DNA of 64,000 bases, taken from assembly GCF_001424405.1 (NCBI RefSeq), contig NZ_LMPS01000005.1, positions 902,268 through 966,267 on the forward strand, written 5' to 3'. This DNA is from Dyadobacter sp. Leaf189. GTDB lineage: Bacteria > Bacteroidota > Bacteroidia > Cytophagales > Spirosomataceae. Of the stretch, positions 49,957 to 59,800 are shown one piece after another; the stretch's first letter is position 1; the number at the start of each line of letters is the position of its first letter. A program made the translations under genes and the position numbers. The notes below the pieces were generated by a model. That model was not told the DNA's origin and ran no database searches. It worked only from the letters and a program-made list of their open reading frames with translations.

Positions 49957-52236
49957 CTATTTTGCAAGATCAAACCTGTCCAGGTTCATTACCTTGTTCC
50001 AGGCTGCAACGAAGTCTTTTACAAACTTGCCCTGGGCGTCTGCGCTTGCGTATACTTCTGCAACGGCGCGCAGCTCTGAGTTTGATCCGAAAACCAGGTC
50101 GGCACGCGTTGCAGTCCATTTCGGCTGTCCGCTTGCGCGATCGGTACCGAGGTACGTTTCCCTGTCTTCTCCCATTGCCTTCCACGCCGTGCGCATATCG
50201 AGCAGGTTAACAAAGAAATCGTTGGTCAGAACACCCGGGCGTGACGTGAAAATGCCGTTTTTGGAACCGTCAAAGTTGGCGCCCAATGCCCGCATTCCAC
50301 CTACCAGCACAGTCAGCTCAGGTGCCGAGAGCGTCAGCAATTGCGCCTTGTCGATCAGCAGCTCTTCCGTAGCTACATCCGCTTTTGTCCGGCGGTAGTT
50401 ACGGAATCCGTCCGCAGCCGGTTCGAGGAATGCCACCGACTCTACGTCAGTCTGCTCCTGTGAAGCATCCGTGCGGCCGGGTGTAAACGGAACCAAAATT
50501 GCGTGACCTGCATCCTGGGCAGCTTTCTCAACCCCGGCACAGCCGGCCAGCACGATCAGATCGGCAAGGGATACCTTCTTTCCACCGGTCTGAATGCTGT
50601 TAAACTCACCCTGGATACTTTCCAGCGTACTCAGTACTTTTTGCAACTGGATCGGATTGTTCACCAGCCAGTCTTTCTGAGGTGCCAGCCGTACACGCGC
50701 GCCATTCGCGCCACCGCGTTTGTCGGAGCCACGGAATGTGCTTGCAGATGCCCAGGCAGTAGATACCAGCTCAGATACTGTTAATTCGGAAGCCAGAATG
50801 TTCGACTTCAATGCAGCAGCGTCCGCGTCATCAATCAACGCGTGGTCAACAGCCGGAACGGGATCCTGCCAGATCAATACTTCTTCGGGTACCTCCGGGC
50901 CCAGGTAGCGGGCGCGCGGGCCCATATCCCGGTGCGTCAGCTTGAACCAGGCGCGGGCAAATGCGTCGGCAAATGCGTCCGGGTTTTCAAGGAAGTTCCT
51001 CGAGATTTTTTCGTAAACCGGATCAAAGCGCAATGCAAGGTCGGTCGTGAGCATCGTCGGCGCGTGCTTCCTGGTACTATCGTACGCATCAGGGATGATA
51101 TGCTCCGCGTTTTTCGCTACCCACTGGTGTGCACCGCCAGGACTTTTTGTCAATTCCCATTCAAAACCGAAAAGGTTCTCAAAGAAATTGTTGCTCCATT
51201 GTGTAGGTGTCGCGGTCCAGGTTACTTCCAGTCCGCTGGTGATCGTATCAGGACCTTTTCCTGAGCCGAAGCTGTTGCTCCAACCCAAACCCTGCAGTTC
51301 CACGTCTGCCGCTTCCGGCTCATTACCCACGTGCTCGGAAGGAGCCGCTCCGTGTGTTTTACCAAAACTATGTCCACCCGCGATCAACGCAACCGTTTCC
51401 TCGTCGTTCATCGCCATGCGACCAAATGTATCTCGGATATCCTTTGCAGATGCAACCGGGTCGGGTGTTCCATCCGGGCCTTCCGGATTTACGTAGATCA
51501 GTCCCATGTGTGCTGCGGCAAGCGGCTTTTCCAGGTCACGCGAGTGAATGCCCCGGCCCGCATCTTCATCCGAAGATACCACACCGTGGTCTGCTACTCC
51601 CGGAACACCCTGAGGATACCGGCGGTCATTGCCGAGCCACGTTTTTTCCGCTCCCCAATAAACGTCTTCATCCGGCTCCCATACGTCGGCGCGCCCTCCG
51701 GCAAATCCAAACGTTTTGAAGCCCATTGATTCCAGGGCCACATTACCCGTCAGGATCATCAGATCCGCCCAGGAGATTTTGTTTCCATATTTTTGTTTGA
51801 TGGGCCAAAGCAGACGACGCGCCTTGTCAAGACTCACGTTATCAGGCCAGCTGTTCAGCGGCGCGAAACGCTGCTGTCCCGAACCACCGCCCCCACGGCC
51901 ATCAAACACGCGGTAAGTACCTGCACTATGCCACGCCATACGGATGAACAATGGACCGTAGTGCCCGAAATCGGCCGGCCACCAATCCTGTGAGTCGGTC
52001 ATAAGCGCATGGAGGTCCTGCTTTACAGCGGCGAGGTCCAGACTTTTGAACGCTTCTGCATAGTCGAAGTCTTCACCCATCGGGTTTGTCTTGGAGGAAT
52101 GTTGACGCAGAATGTTCAATTTAAGCTGATTTGGCCACCAGTCACGGTTTCGCGTGCCGCCGCCGCCCACATTGCTGTTGTTCATAGTGCCGTTGTGAAA
52201 CGGGCATTTGCTAATGTCGTTTGATTCGTTTTCCAT
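49957..52236 (-). CDS. katG: Catalase-peroxidase
   Basis: A 759-residue bifunctional haem enzyme that removes hydrogen peroxide. Distal residues Arg99, Trp102 and His103 are in FIRMAWHSAGTYR, and the proximal His289 is in IAGGHSFGKTHGA. The Met-Tyr-Trp cross-link residues are visible as Trp102, Tyr248 (GLIYVNPEGP) and Met274. The second, haem-less KatG repeat covers about 440-750. The loop before Tyr248 (about 205-232, RYPQGVPGVADHGVV and following) is about 16-20 residues longer than in the classical proteobacterial enzyme. There is no signal peptide, so it is cytoplasmic. It is divergent from the cytochrome c peroxidase gene, with a palindrome between them. Confidence 0.97.
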   Translation of the reverse strand: MENESNDISKCPFHNGTMNNSNVGGGGTRNRDWWPNQLKLNILRQHSSKTNPMGEDFDYAEAFKSLDLAAVKQDLHALMTDSQDWWPADFGHYGPLFIRMAWHSAGTYRVFDGRGGGGSGQQRFAPLNSWPDNVSLDKARRLLWPIKQKYGNKISWADLMILTGNVALESMGFKTFGFAGGRADVWEPDEDVYWGAEKTWLGNDRRYPQGVPGVADHGVVSSDEDAGRGIHSRDLEKPLAAAHMGLIYVNPEGPDGTPDPVASAKDIRDTFGRMAMNDEETVALIAGGHSFGKTHGAAPSEHVGNEPEAADVELQGLGWSNSFGSGKGPDTITSGLEVTWTATPTQWSNNFFENLFGFEWELTKSPGGAHQWVAKNAEHIIPDAYDSTRKHAPTMLTTDLALRFDPVYEKISRNFLENPDAFADAFARAWFKLTHRDMGPRARYLGPEVPEEVLIWQDPVPAVDHALIDDADAAALKSNILASELTVSELVSTAWASASTFRGSDKRGGANGARVRLAPQKDWLVNNPIQLQKVLSTLESIQGEFNSIQTGGKKVSLADLIVLAGCAGVEKAAQDAGHAILVPFTPGRTDASQEQTDVESVAFLEPAADGFRNYRRTKADVATEELLIDKAQLLTLSAPELTVLVGGMRALGANFDGSKNGIFTSRPGVLTNDFFVNLLDMRTAWKAMGEDRETYLGTDRASGQPKWTATRADLVFGSNSELRAVAEVYASADAQGKFVKDFVAAWNKVMNLDRFDLAK

Positions 52237-52321
52237 ATTGTAAGTTCAGAATTTACTGTCAGTACCTGCACAGGATTTCAATGCAGGTCGGCAAGTTATG
52301 TTTTTGGAGATTATAATGAAA

Positions 52322-52365
52322 ATTGATTAATTCTATCATTCGATAGTTCCTATCTATTAATCAAT
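52322..52365. promoter_or_regulatory. Nested palindrome between katG and the cytochrome c peroxidase gene
   Basis: ATTGATTAAT (52322-52331) and ATTAATCAAT (52356-52365) form a perfect 10-base inverted repeat, with CTATC (52333-52337) and GATAG (52342-52346) paired inside. It lies 86 bases before katG and 117 before the peroxidase gene, well placed to control both. The spacing does not fit the four-part OxyR pattern, so the regulator is not named. Confidence 0.5.
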
Positions 52366-52481
52366 GTGCATTGAATTTAGTTTTAAAAGCAGTGGAGTGT
52401 TTCAGAATACCCATCGAGCATCGAATCAAAATGCGGTGAGATTTTGCGTAAAAATCAATTCTGAAAAGCTTTTGTAAGGCA

Positions 52482-53654
52482 ATGAATATAACACTGCTTT
52501 TGTCTTTGCTGGTCATTGGCTGTTTGTCTTGCGGACAGGATGGAAGCAGCACGCGCCAGCGTAAACCAAAAGTTGTCGAAACCATTGCCGACCTCGGCGC
52601 ATTGCCAGAGCGCGTCACCCATCCCGTGGATAATCCTACTTCACCCGAGAAGGTCGAGCTGGGCAGGCTGCTGTTTTTTGACCCGGTACTATCGGGTAAT
52701 CAGGACGTGGCGTGTGCGACTTGCCACCAGCCTGAGTTCAATTATGCAGAGTTTCTCGAAACGTCTATTGGTGTAAACGGAAGTGGAACCGGCAGCAAAA
52801 GGAGGTTTGCCCATGCCAATACCATTCCTTTTGTGAAGCGCAATTCGCAAAGTATCCTGAATACCGCTTTCAACGGGATTGAAAATCATAAAGCCTACCA
52901 GCCAGAATCAGCGCCGATGTTCTGGGACCTGCGCGCGAAAGGTTTGGAGCAGCAGGCTTTGGAGCCCGTCAGGACACTGGAAGAAATGCGTGGCAATGCT
53001 TTTGGAGAAGAAAATATTATTGACGAGATCATCGCCAGGATCCGGAAGATACCAACCTATCAGGAGCTGTTCGCCAAAGCTTTTTACAACGAACCTGAAC
53101 CTGTGAACCAATGGAATATGGCCAAGGCACTGGCAGCTTACGAGCGGACATTGATCGCGACGAATACGCGGTTTGACCAGTATATGCGCGGCGACAGCAA
53201 TGCATTGTCGACCGGTGAAAAAGAAGGTCTGAATGCATTTCTGACAAGTGGATGTGCCAAATGCCACTCCGGTCCGATGTTCTCGGACTTCAAATTACAT
53301 ACGCTCGGCGTGCCCGACAGTGGTAATCGAAAGGAAAGCGACAGCGGAATCAATAACGATTATGCATTCCGCACGCCGACTCTCAGAAACCTGCGGTATA
53401 CTGCTCCGTACATGCACAGCGGGAAATTTGCCACGCTGGATCAGGTGCTGCTGTTTTATGAAGACGTAGCTGGCGGAAAGATCGCGAACCCGAATGTAAA
53501 AGCCTCGCAAATGGACTCACTGGCTACGCATATGGATGTCAACTTCAAAGATATCTCGCGGATCGTCGAGTTCCTGAATACGCTGAATGATGATGCTTTC
53601 GACAAAACAGTACCTGCTTCCGTACCAAGCGGATTGCGCGTCTCGGGACTATGA
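52482..53654 (+). CDS. Di-haem cytochrome c peroxidase family lipoprotein
   Basis: A 390-residue exported protein. The signal LLLSLLVIGC gives a lipobox at Cys14. Two haem sites are visible, CATCH (Cys78-Cys81-His82) and CAKCH (Cys258-Cys261-His262), each in a cytochrome c peroxidase/MauG-type domain. Other family motifs are LGRLLFFDPVLSGN, MFWDLRA, and TPTLRNLRYTAPYMHSGKF. It should reduce peroxide in the periplasm with electrons from a small cytochrome, although some relatives are oxidases of other substrates. It is divergent from katG, so periplasmic and cytoplasmic peroxide defence genes share one control region. Confidence 0.93.
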   Translation: MNITLLLSLLVIGCLSCGQDGSSTRQRKPKVVETIADLGALPERVTHPVDNPTSPEKVELGRLLFFDPVLSGNQDVACATCHQPEFNYAEFLETSIGVNGSGTGSKRRFAHANTIPFVKRNSQSILNTAFNGIENHKAYQPESAPMFWDLRAKGLEQQALEPVRTLEEMRGNAFGEENIIDEIIARIRKIPTYQELFAKAFYNEPEPVNQWNMAKALAAYERTLIATNTRFDQYMRGDSNALSTGEKEGLNAFLTSGCAKCHSGPMFSDFKLHTLGVPDSGNRKESDSGINNDYAFRTPTLRNLRYTAPYMHSGKFATLDQVLLFYEDVAGGKIANPNVKASQMDSLATHMDVNFKDISRIVEFLNTLNDDAFDKTVPASVPSGLRVSGL

Positions 53655-53664
53655 ATCCACTCCA

Positions 53665-56271
53665 TTATTCGCTCCGCAGGCTCTTTACAGGGTTCATTAA
53701 TGCGGCTTTGATACTTTGAAAACTGACTGTAAGCAAAGCAATGGAAGCAGCCAGTGCGCCGGCCAGCACAAACACCCACCAGTCGATGCTTGTTTGATAA
53801 GCGAAATCCTGCAACCATTTGTGCATGGCATACCAGGCGATTGGTGACGCGAGAACGATCGCGATCAGTACCAGTCTCAAAAAATCCTGCGAAAGCAATG
53901 CTACTACGCCGGTGACAGTTGCACCCAGCACCTTTCTGACACCTATCTCTTTGTTCCGCTGCTCAGCCATAAAAGCGGACAAACCGTATAATCCCAGGCA
54001 GGAAATGAAGATGGCCAGTCCGGCAAAAAGGTTAAAGATACTGCCCATTTGCTGCTCGCCGCGGTACAGGTTATCCAGGTCTTTGTCCAGAAAACCATAC
54101 GTAAAGGGAAAAGCGGGGTTAAGCTGTTGATTAAGCCTGCTCAGCGCCTGAATGGTCGCTTCGTTGTTTCCTGCCGGCGTGCGAACAATCACATACCCGC
54201 CCCATTTATTGAGCCTGAGCACAAGCGGCTCTACCTCGTACTGCAAAGACTTAAAATGAAAATCCTTTACGACACCTATGATATTGCCTTTTACTTCACT
54301 AAATGTAATGCTTTGCCCCACGGCATTTTGCAGGCTCATGCCCATCACCTGCATTGCTTTTTCATTGATGATGTAGCTGGAACTATCTCCCGGGAATCCG
54401 CTGGAAAAACTGCGGCCGGCGAGTATTTTGGTTTTGAAAACATCGACAAAATGCTCGTCGACGTCCAGGGATGGAATGATAACCTGGTTCGGTGCCACTT
54501 GTCCGGGCCATTCCAGGTCGGTAGTGCCTGATATGAGCGCGGTGGGTAAGTCCGATATAATGGAGAAATTGGAAGTGAGCGGCTCCTGGGCCAGGGCGGC
54601 TTTCAGACTTTGTTTTTTCCCCCACATTTCACCCGTCATAGGCACATAGAGCAGGTTAGATTTATCGAATCCGAGGTTCCGGTTTTTGATAAAATTCAAT
54701 TGCTTATACACGACGGCAGTACCCACAAGCAGCACGATCGCGACTACAAACTGCGCCACGACGAGCCCGTTGCGGAACACAAGATTCGCACCTGCTACCC
54801 TCATTTTACCTTTAAGCACTTTAACAGGCGCAAATCCTGACAGGAATAAGGCAGGATAGCTACCCGCGACCAGTCCCGTGAGCAGTGCTATTCCGGTTAA
54901 GGTCAGCCACAGCCTGGCGTCGAGCAATTGTATGGTAAGTTCTTTTTCGGTCAGCATTTTGAAGATCGGCAAAAGCAAAAAGACAATGCCGATTGCAATG
55001 AAAAGTGACAGGAATGAAAAGATCAGTGACTCGCCCAGGAATTGCAGCACAAGCTGGTAACGCCCCGCTCCTACTACCTTGCGCAGCCCCACTTCTTTGG
55101 CGCGCCGTGCAGATCGGGCCGTGGCGAGGTTCATGAAATTGATACATGCGACGATCAGGATAAAAATCGCCACAACAAAGAAGATGTTGACATACTGGAT
55201 GTTACCGTGACCGGAAAGATCGATCTGCAGATCGGAATGCAGGTGAATGGCGGTAAGCGGTTGCAGCTGAAAGCCGACTTTCAAAGCTTGTCCATGCGCT
55301 TTATAGATCTCGAACATCCGGGCAGTCAGCTTTTGCAGGGCGGGCGGTGAGGTATCCGTATTTTCAGCAAGTCTGAAATAGGTATAAAAATTATAATTGC
55401 CCCAGGTATCCGTCTGCAAATCCCGGTCAGTGCGCGCCAGATTGGACATCGGAATGATGAAATCAAACTGTAAATGAGAGTTGGAGGGCGCATTGGCCAG
55501 AACACCTGCCACCTTAAAATTCTCGCCATTGTTTCTCCTGAGGATCTTGCCCACAGCATCATCGCTCCCGAAGTACTTCCTGGCCATTTCCTGGGTGATG
55601 AGCAACGCGCCCGGATCGCTGAGCACAGTAGCCGGGTTCCCTTTCAGCAGCGAAAAGGAAAAGACACGGAGAAAATTTGAATCGGCAAAAAAGACGCGCT
55701 TTTCTTCAAACTTCTTTTCGCCAGCTTCAAAAAGGCTGGTTACCGGCTTGCTTAGCCGCACACCTGCCTCAATCTGCGGCATTTGCTGCTGTAAACCGCG
55801 CGCGATTCCAGCAGGACTCACTGCCGCCTTGAAATCTCCCGCATTACATGTAAGTCTGAAAATCCGGTCTGCCTGTGCGTGGAAGCGGTCGTAGCTCAGC
55901 TCGTTCTGAACCCAAAGCAGGATCAGGATACTGCACCCCATTCCAATGGAAAGTCCGGCGATGTTGAGCGCTGAGTAAGCTTTCTGACGGACAATGTTGC
56001 GCCACGCGATTTTGAAGTAGTTCTTTAACATAGCAGGATTTAAGGCAAAAGGTTGTTCATATTCGTATTGTCGGGCCCGAGATCGCACAAAAGGCGGCAA
56101 CAGGGAAACCACATTCAGCAGGTATCTCAGCAGTGCTTCACCAGCTCCTGCGCGCCGGTACCAGTATGCATACAGTTCATCCAGATCGCCTTCCACTTCT
56201 TCCAGTGTATTGTCCGGATGCAGTAACCTGAGCACAGATCTGGCCCAGCGGGGTGGCTGTGGCGTATTCAT
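53665..56271 (-). CDS. FtsX/MacB-type ABC transporter permease with permease-prefix domain
   Basis: An 868-residue inner-membrane protein. Residues 1-75 form a permease-prefix domain (RWARSVLRLLHPDNTLEEVEGDLDELY), usual for the PadR-linked branch. Then come two FtsX units, each with an N-terminal span (AYSALNIAGLSIGMGCSIL; LVFRNGLVVAQFVVAIVLL), a large periplasmic domain, and three C-terminal spans. The ends of the units read ATARSARRAKEVGLRKVVGA and AEQRNKEIGVRKVLGAT, the coupling helices. No ATPase gene is adjacent; such permeases use a separate MacB-like ATPase or act in signalling. It overlaps the PadR gene by 4 bases. Confidence 0.93.
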   Translation of the reverse strand: MNTPQPPRWARSVLRLLHPDNTLEEVEGDLDELYAYWYRRAGAGEALLRYLLNVVSLLPPFVRSRARQYEYEQPFALNPAMLKNYFKIAWRNIVRQKAYSALNIAGLSIGMGCSILILLWVQNELSYDRFHAQADRIFRLTCNAGDFKAAVSPAGIARGLQQQMPQIEAGVRLSKPVTSLFEAGEKKFEEKRVFFADSNFLRVFSFSLLKGNPATVLSDPGALLITQEMARKYFGSDDAVGKILRRNNGENFKVAGVLANAPSNSHLQFDFIIPMSNLARTDRDLQTDTWGNYNFYTYFRLAENTDTSPPALQKLTARMFEIYKAHGQALKVGFQLQPLTAIHLHSDLQIDLSGHGNIQYVNIFFVVAIFILIVACINFMNLATARSARRAKEVGLRKVVGAGRYQLVLQFLGESLIFSFLSLFIAIGIVFLLLPIFKMLTEKELTIQLLDARLWLTLTGIALLTGLVAGSYPALFLSGFAPVKVLKGKMRVAGANLVFRNGLVVAQFVVAIVLLVGTAVVYKQLNFIKNRNLGFDKSNLLYVPMTGEMWGKKQSLKAALAQEPLTSNFSIISDLPTALISGTTDLEWPGQVAPNQVIIPSLDVDEHFVDVFKTKILAGRSFSSGFPGDSSSYIINEKAMQVMGMSLQNAVGQSITFSEVKGNIIGVVKDFHFKSLQYEVEPLVLRLNKWGGYVIVRTPAGNNEATIQALSRLNQQLNPAFPFTYGFLDKDLDNLYRGEQQMGSIFNLFAGLAIFISCLGLYGLSAFMAEQRNKEIGVRKVLGATVTGVVALLSQDFLRLVLIAIVLASPIAWYAMHKWLQDFAYQTSIDWWVFVLAGALAASIALLTVSFQSIKAALMNPVKSLRSE

Positions 56272-56606
56272 AGTGCATTGGTATTTAACCCGCTATCGGG
56301 CATCAGCTGCCATAGCTTGCTGCGTAGTTGCTGTATATCGCGCAGTGCGCCTGCCCCTAGCGCTGTTACTTTGAACAGCCGCTTCCGCCTGCCGCCGCGC
56401 TCCATAGTTGCACCGCCGAGTTCGGAGCGCACAAAGCCCTTTTCTTCCAGTCTGATCAATGTGTTGTGAATGGCGCCCAGGGTGACTATCCGTCCCGTGT
56501 GCTGCTCGATTTCCTGACTGACGGTTAACCCATAAGCCTGACCGTCCAGGATGGCGATCATCAGTAAAACGAGTTCTTCAAATTCTCCCAGATAAGTTCG
56601 TCGCAT
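56268..56606 (-). CDS. PadR-family transcriptional regulator
   Basis: A 112-residue winged-helix protein with the PadR pattern: LGEFEELVLLMIAILDGQAYG, then VSQEIEQHTGRIVTLGAIHNTLIRLEEKGFVRSE and GGRRKRLFKVTALGAGAL. PadR proteins repress genes for transporters and detoxification and usually respond to a small ligand. The gene is coupled to the permease gene by a 4-base overlap, so the two form one operon and probably one control circuit. Confidence 0.93.
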   Translation of the reverse strand: MRRTYLGEFEELVLLMIAILDGQAYGLTVSQEIEQHTGRIVTLGAIHNTLIRLEEKGFVRSELGGATMERGGRRKRLFKVTALGAGALRDIQQLRSKLWQLMPDSGLNTNAL

Positions 56607-56645
56607 CAGCCCGGCTGATTAGTTTATATTTTATAGTACAAATAT

Positions 56646-56661
56646 GTGCCACTTACCAGAA
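56646..56661 (-). promoter_or_regulatory. Weak sigma-54-like site before the padR operon
   Basis: On the reverse strand TGGCAC (plus-strand GTGCCA at 56646-56651) is followed four bases later by TTGT. It resembles the sigma-54 -24/-12 pattern but has spacing one base short and lacks the -12 GC. It is about 40 bases before the padR ATG. Confidence 0.25.
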
Positions 56662-56737
56662 ATGCCGAATAAGAGCATTCAGGCGCGATTTGAATGGTTA
56701 TCAGTAGAAAATCTTTGTCCGTAAAAGAACGGGAAGT

Positions 56738-56751
56738 GTCCGATAGCGGAC
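56738..56751. promoter_or_regulatory. Palindrome GTCCG-N4-CGGAC
   Basis: GTCCGATAGCGGAC is a perfect 5-base inverted repeat with a 4-base centre. It is GC-rich within an AT-rich region, 132 bases before the padR ATG and 137 before the SusC ATG. It looks like a regulator binding site; the gene it serves is unclear. Confidence 0.5.
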
Positions 56752-56788
56752 GCAATTATCCGCTCCATTCACAGTTTTTTCAACTTTT

Positions 56789-56822
56789 TTGTACAAACCA
56801 GTCTTTTAAGCCTATATATTTG
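56789..56822 (+). promoter_or_regulatory. Candidate promoter of the sulfatase SusC/SusD operon
   Basis: TTG (56789-56791) and an exact Bacteroidota -7 box TATATTTG (56815-56822) are separated by 23 bases, the upper end of the usual range. The start site would fall about 60 bases before the SusC ATG at 56888. Confidence 0.5.
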
Positions 56823-56887
56823 CTAGACTTAATAGATTACCATACCTCAACCAGCGGTATGCTCCCTTTTATCAATTTATAACCCTT

Positions 56888-59800
56888 ATGTACAAATTTT
56901 TTACCTTACCAAATGCAGCCTTGAAAAAGCGGCTCGCAGCCATGCTTTGCGTAGCCGCTTTGCTGCTGGTTTTTAATGCGCAGACAAGTCTCGCCCAGGA
57001 TGCCGGCACTTTAACCGGAAAAATTACCGATGAAAAAGGCGAAGGTATCCCCGGCGCGAGCGTGCTGATCAAGGGTACAGGCAAAGGCACCTCCAGCGCC
57101 GGCGATGGCGCATTCAGTCTTGACGGTGTCAACGAAAGCTCCGTTTTAATTATCTCTTTTGTCGGGTACGTAACTCAGGAAATTACAGTTGGCAACAAAG
57201 CCCGGCTTGAAGTCACGCTCGTTTCTGACCAAAAGCTCCTGAATGAACTCGTGGTAGTAGGTTACGGCGAGCAGAAAAAGGTGAATGTGATCGGCTCCGT
57301 GTCGCAGATCGGTTCGGATGCGCTCGAAAACCGCCCGGTGACGCAGGTAAGTCAGGCTATTGCCGGTCAAATGCCCGGGGTAACCGTGACCACAGGTTCG
57401 GGCCGGCCGGGTAGTAATGGAAGCACGATCCGGGTACGCGGCGTAGGTTCCTTCGGTGCTACGCCCGATGCCCTGATCCTTGTCGACGGTATACCCGGAC
57501 AGCTGAATGATATCAGTCCGGACGATATCCAGTCTGTTTCAGTTTTGAAAGATGCTTCTTCTGCTGCCATTTACGGCGCACGTTCCGCTAATGGAGTGAT
57601 CCTGGTAACTACAAAAAGCGGCGGCGAGGCAAAGGCGAAGATCAGCTACAACGGGTATGTGGGCTTTAACAAACCAACGGAGCTGCCTGATTTCGTTAAT
57701 TCCTGGGAGTATGCAGAAATGTTCAATATCGCTTCCGGAACCGCGGCTTACTCTGCCGAGGATATTGCCAAATTCCGCTCGCAGAGTGATCCCGACCGGT
57801 TTCCCAATACCAGGTTCCTCGACATGCTTTTTTCTGAAAAGGGCATTCAGACCGGTCATACCATCAACATCAATGGCGGCAACGAGCGGGCAAAATATTT
57901 CATTTCGGGCGGCTATCTGAGTCAGGACGGCATTGTGCCGAAGAACAACTTTACCCGCTACAATGTGCGCCTGAACCTGGAAAACGACCTGGGCAGGAAC
58001 TTCAAGCTGACCACGCGAACTGGCGGTTCTTCCCAACTGCGCAAGGAGCCGCAGGCCACAGGCAACAAAGGCGGCGAGCTCACAGACCAGCTGATCCAGA
58101 ATGCAGTGAGATATCCGGCTGTTTTCCTGGGCCAGGCTTCAAACGGCGAATTTGGGTTAGGTCCGGAAAGTGGTGGCACGCCCGTGTCCTGGATTGCATC
58201 TTCATCTTATTTCCGCAATCCGCAAAACCGGCTGACTACCAATATGAAGCTCAACTGGCAGCCCATTCCCGGATTAAACCTATCGGCAATAGGCGGCTAT
58301 AATTTTGCATTGCTCGAACGTGTCTCCTACAATGCATCGCAGCGCCTGAGCCCGACAGTAAACCTGGCCCAGTCGGTACTGAACCAGGACCGCAATAAAG
58401 AGATCTATCGCACACTGCAATTTGTGGGAGAGTATTCGAGGAGTTTCCAGAAGAACACGGTAGACTTTCTGCTGGGATATTCTTTTGAAAACGAGCAAAG
58501 TGACTACTTTTCTGGTTATCGCCAGGGATTCCCGAGCAACGATTATACCGCCATTGATATGGGCGGCGCGGATAATCAGCAGGTTAATGGGTATGGGGAG
58601 CAATGGGCGATCCAGTCCTACTTCGGCCGGCTGCGCTTCAACCGCGAGGATAAGTACCTGCTGGAAGCGACCCTTCGCTACGACGGTTCTTCGCGCTTTC
58701 CTGATAACAACAAATATGCCGTGTTCCCTTCCGCGGCGGCCGGCTGGCGCATTTCGGAAGAGCAGTTCCTGAAAAGTGTTTCCTGGCTCTCCAATTTGAA
58801 ACTCAAAGCCTCCTGGGGCATCCTGGGTAATCAGAATATCGGGAACTATCCTTACCAGACCGTGCTGAATTCGGGCGCCAATTATCCATTTGGCACCGGC
58901 ATTACAACCGGCGCGGCGTATGCCACTTACCGTGATGCAAACATCAAATGGGAGTCGACGAGAACAACTGATTTCGGTATCGAAACAGAATTCTTCAACC
59001 GGAAGCTAGGCTTTAATGCAACGTACTTCCAACGGAATACAACAGACATTCTCTTCAAACCCTCGGCCAGCGTTTCTTCTGTGCTGGGCGTAGCGATCAG
59101 CGAAACGAATACGGGTGAGGCACAAAACAAAGGCTGGGAATTTGACGGATTTTACCGCGACCATGTCGGGAAGCTCAACTACTCGCTTGGCGGAAACTTT
59201 TCCATTATCCAGAATAAGGTGGTCTCGTTGGGCCTCGGCAATGTGCGGCAGCCAAACGGATTTGTCGGAAACGGTTCGACGCTATTCAATGGCTTTCCAA
59301 TGGAAATGTACTACGGCTACCTTTCCGATGGCGTTTTCCTCGACCAGGCAGACATCGATGCCTGGCCCAATCAAACGACAATTACACCCGGCGCGCGGCC
59401 CGGCGATCTGCGTTACAAAGACATCAGCGGACCCAATGGCGTACCCGACGGAAAGGTGGACGCTACTTACGACCGCACTTACCTCGGCAGCCGCATTCCG
59501 AAGTATACATACAGCTTCAATGCGGATCTGCGCTACAAAGCCTTTGATTTCTCGCTGTTCCTGCAAGGTGTAGCGGGCGTGAAAGGCCAGCTGAACAATT
59601 ACGCCGGTGTTGCATTCTTTAATCTGGGTAATATCCAGCGCTGGCAAATGGAAGGACGGTTTGATCCCGCCAATCCGCAGCGCTACCCTGAATACCCTCG
59701 TCTCGAAGTAGTCACCAACAGCGGCACGCCCAATACCGTGCAATCCGATTTCTGGGTTCAGAATGCAGCTTACCTGCGGGTAAAGAATGTGCAGCTGGGC

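Noticed and set aside
52322..52365. OxyR site between katG and the peroxidase gene
   Set aside because: ATAG and CTAT elements are present but at spacings of 3 and 6 bases, not the 7-base spacing of the four-part OxyR motif, so only an unassigned palindrome is reported.
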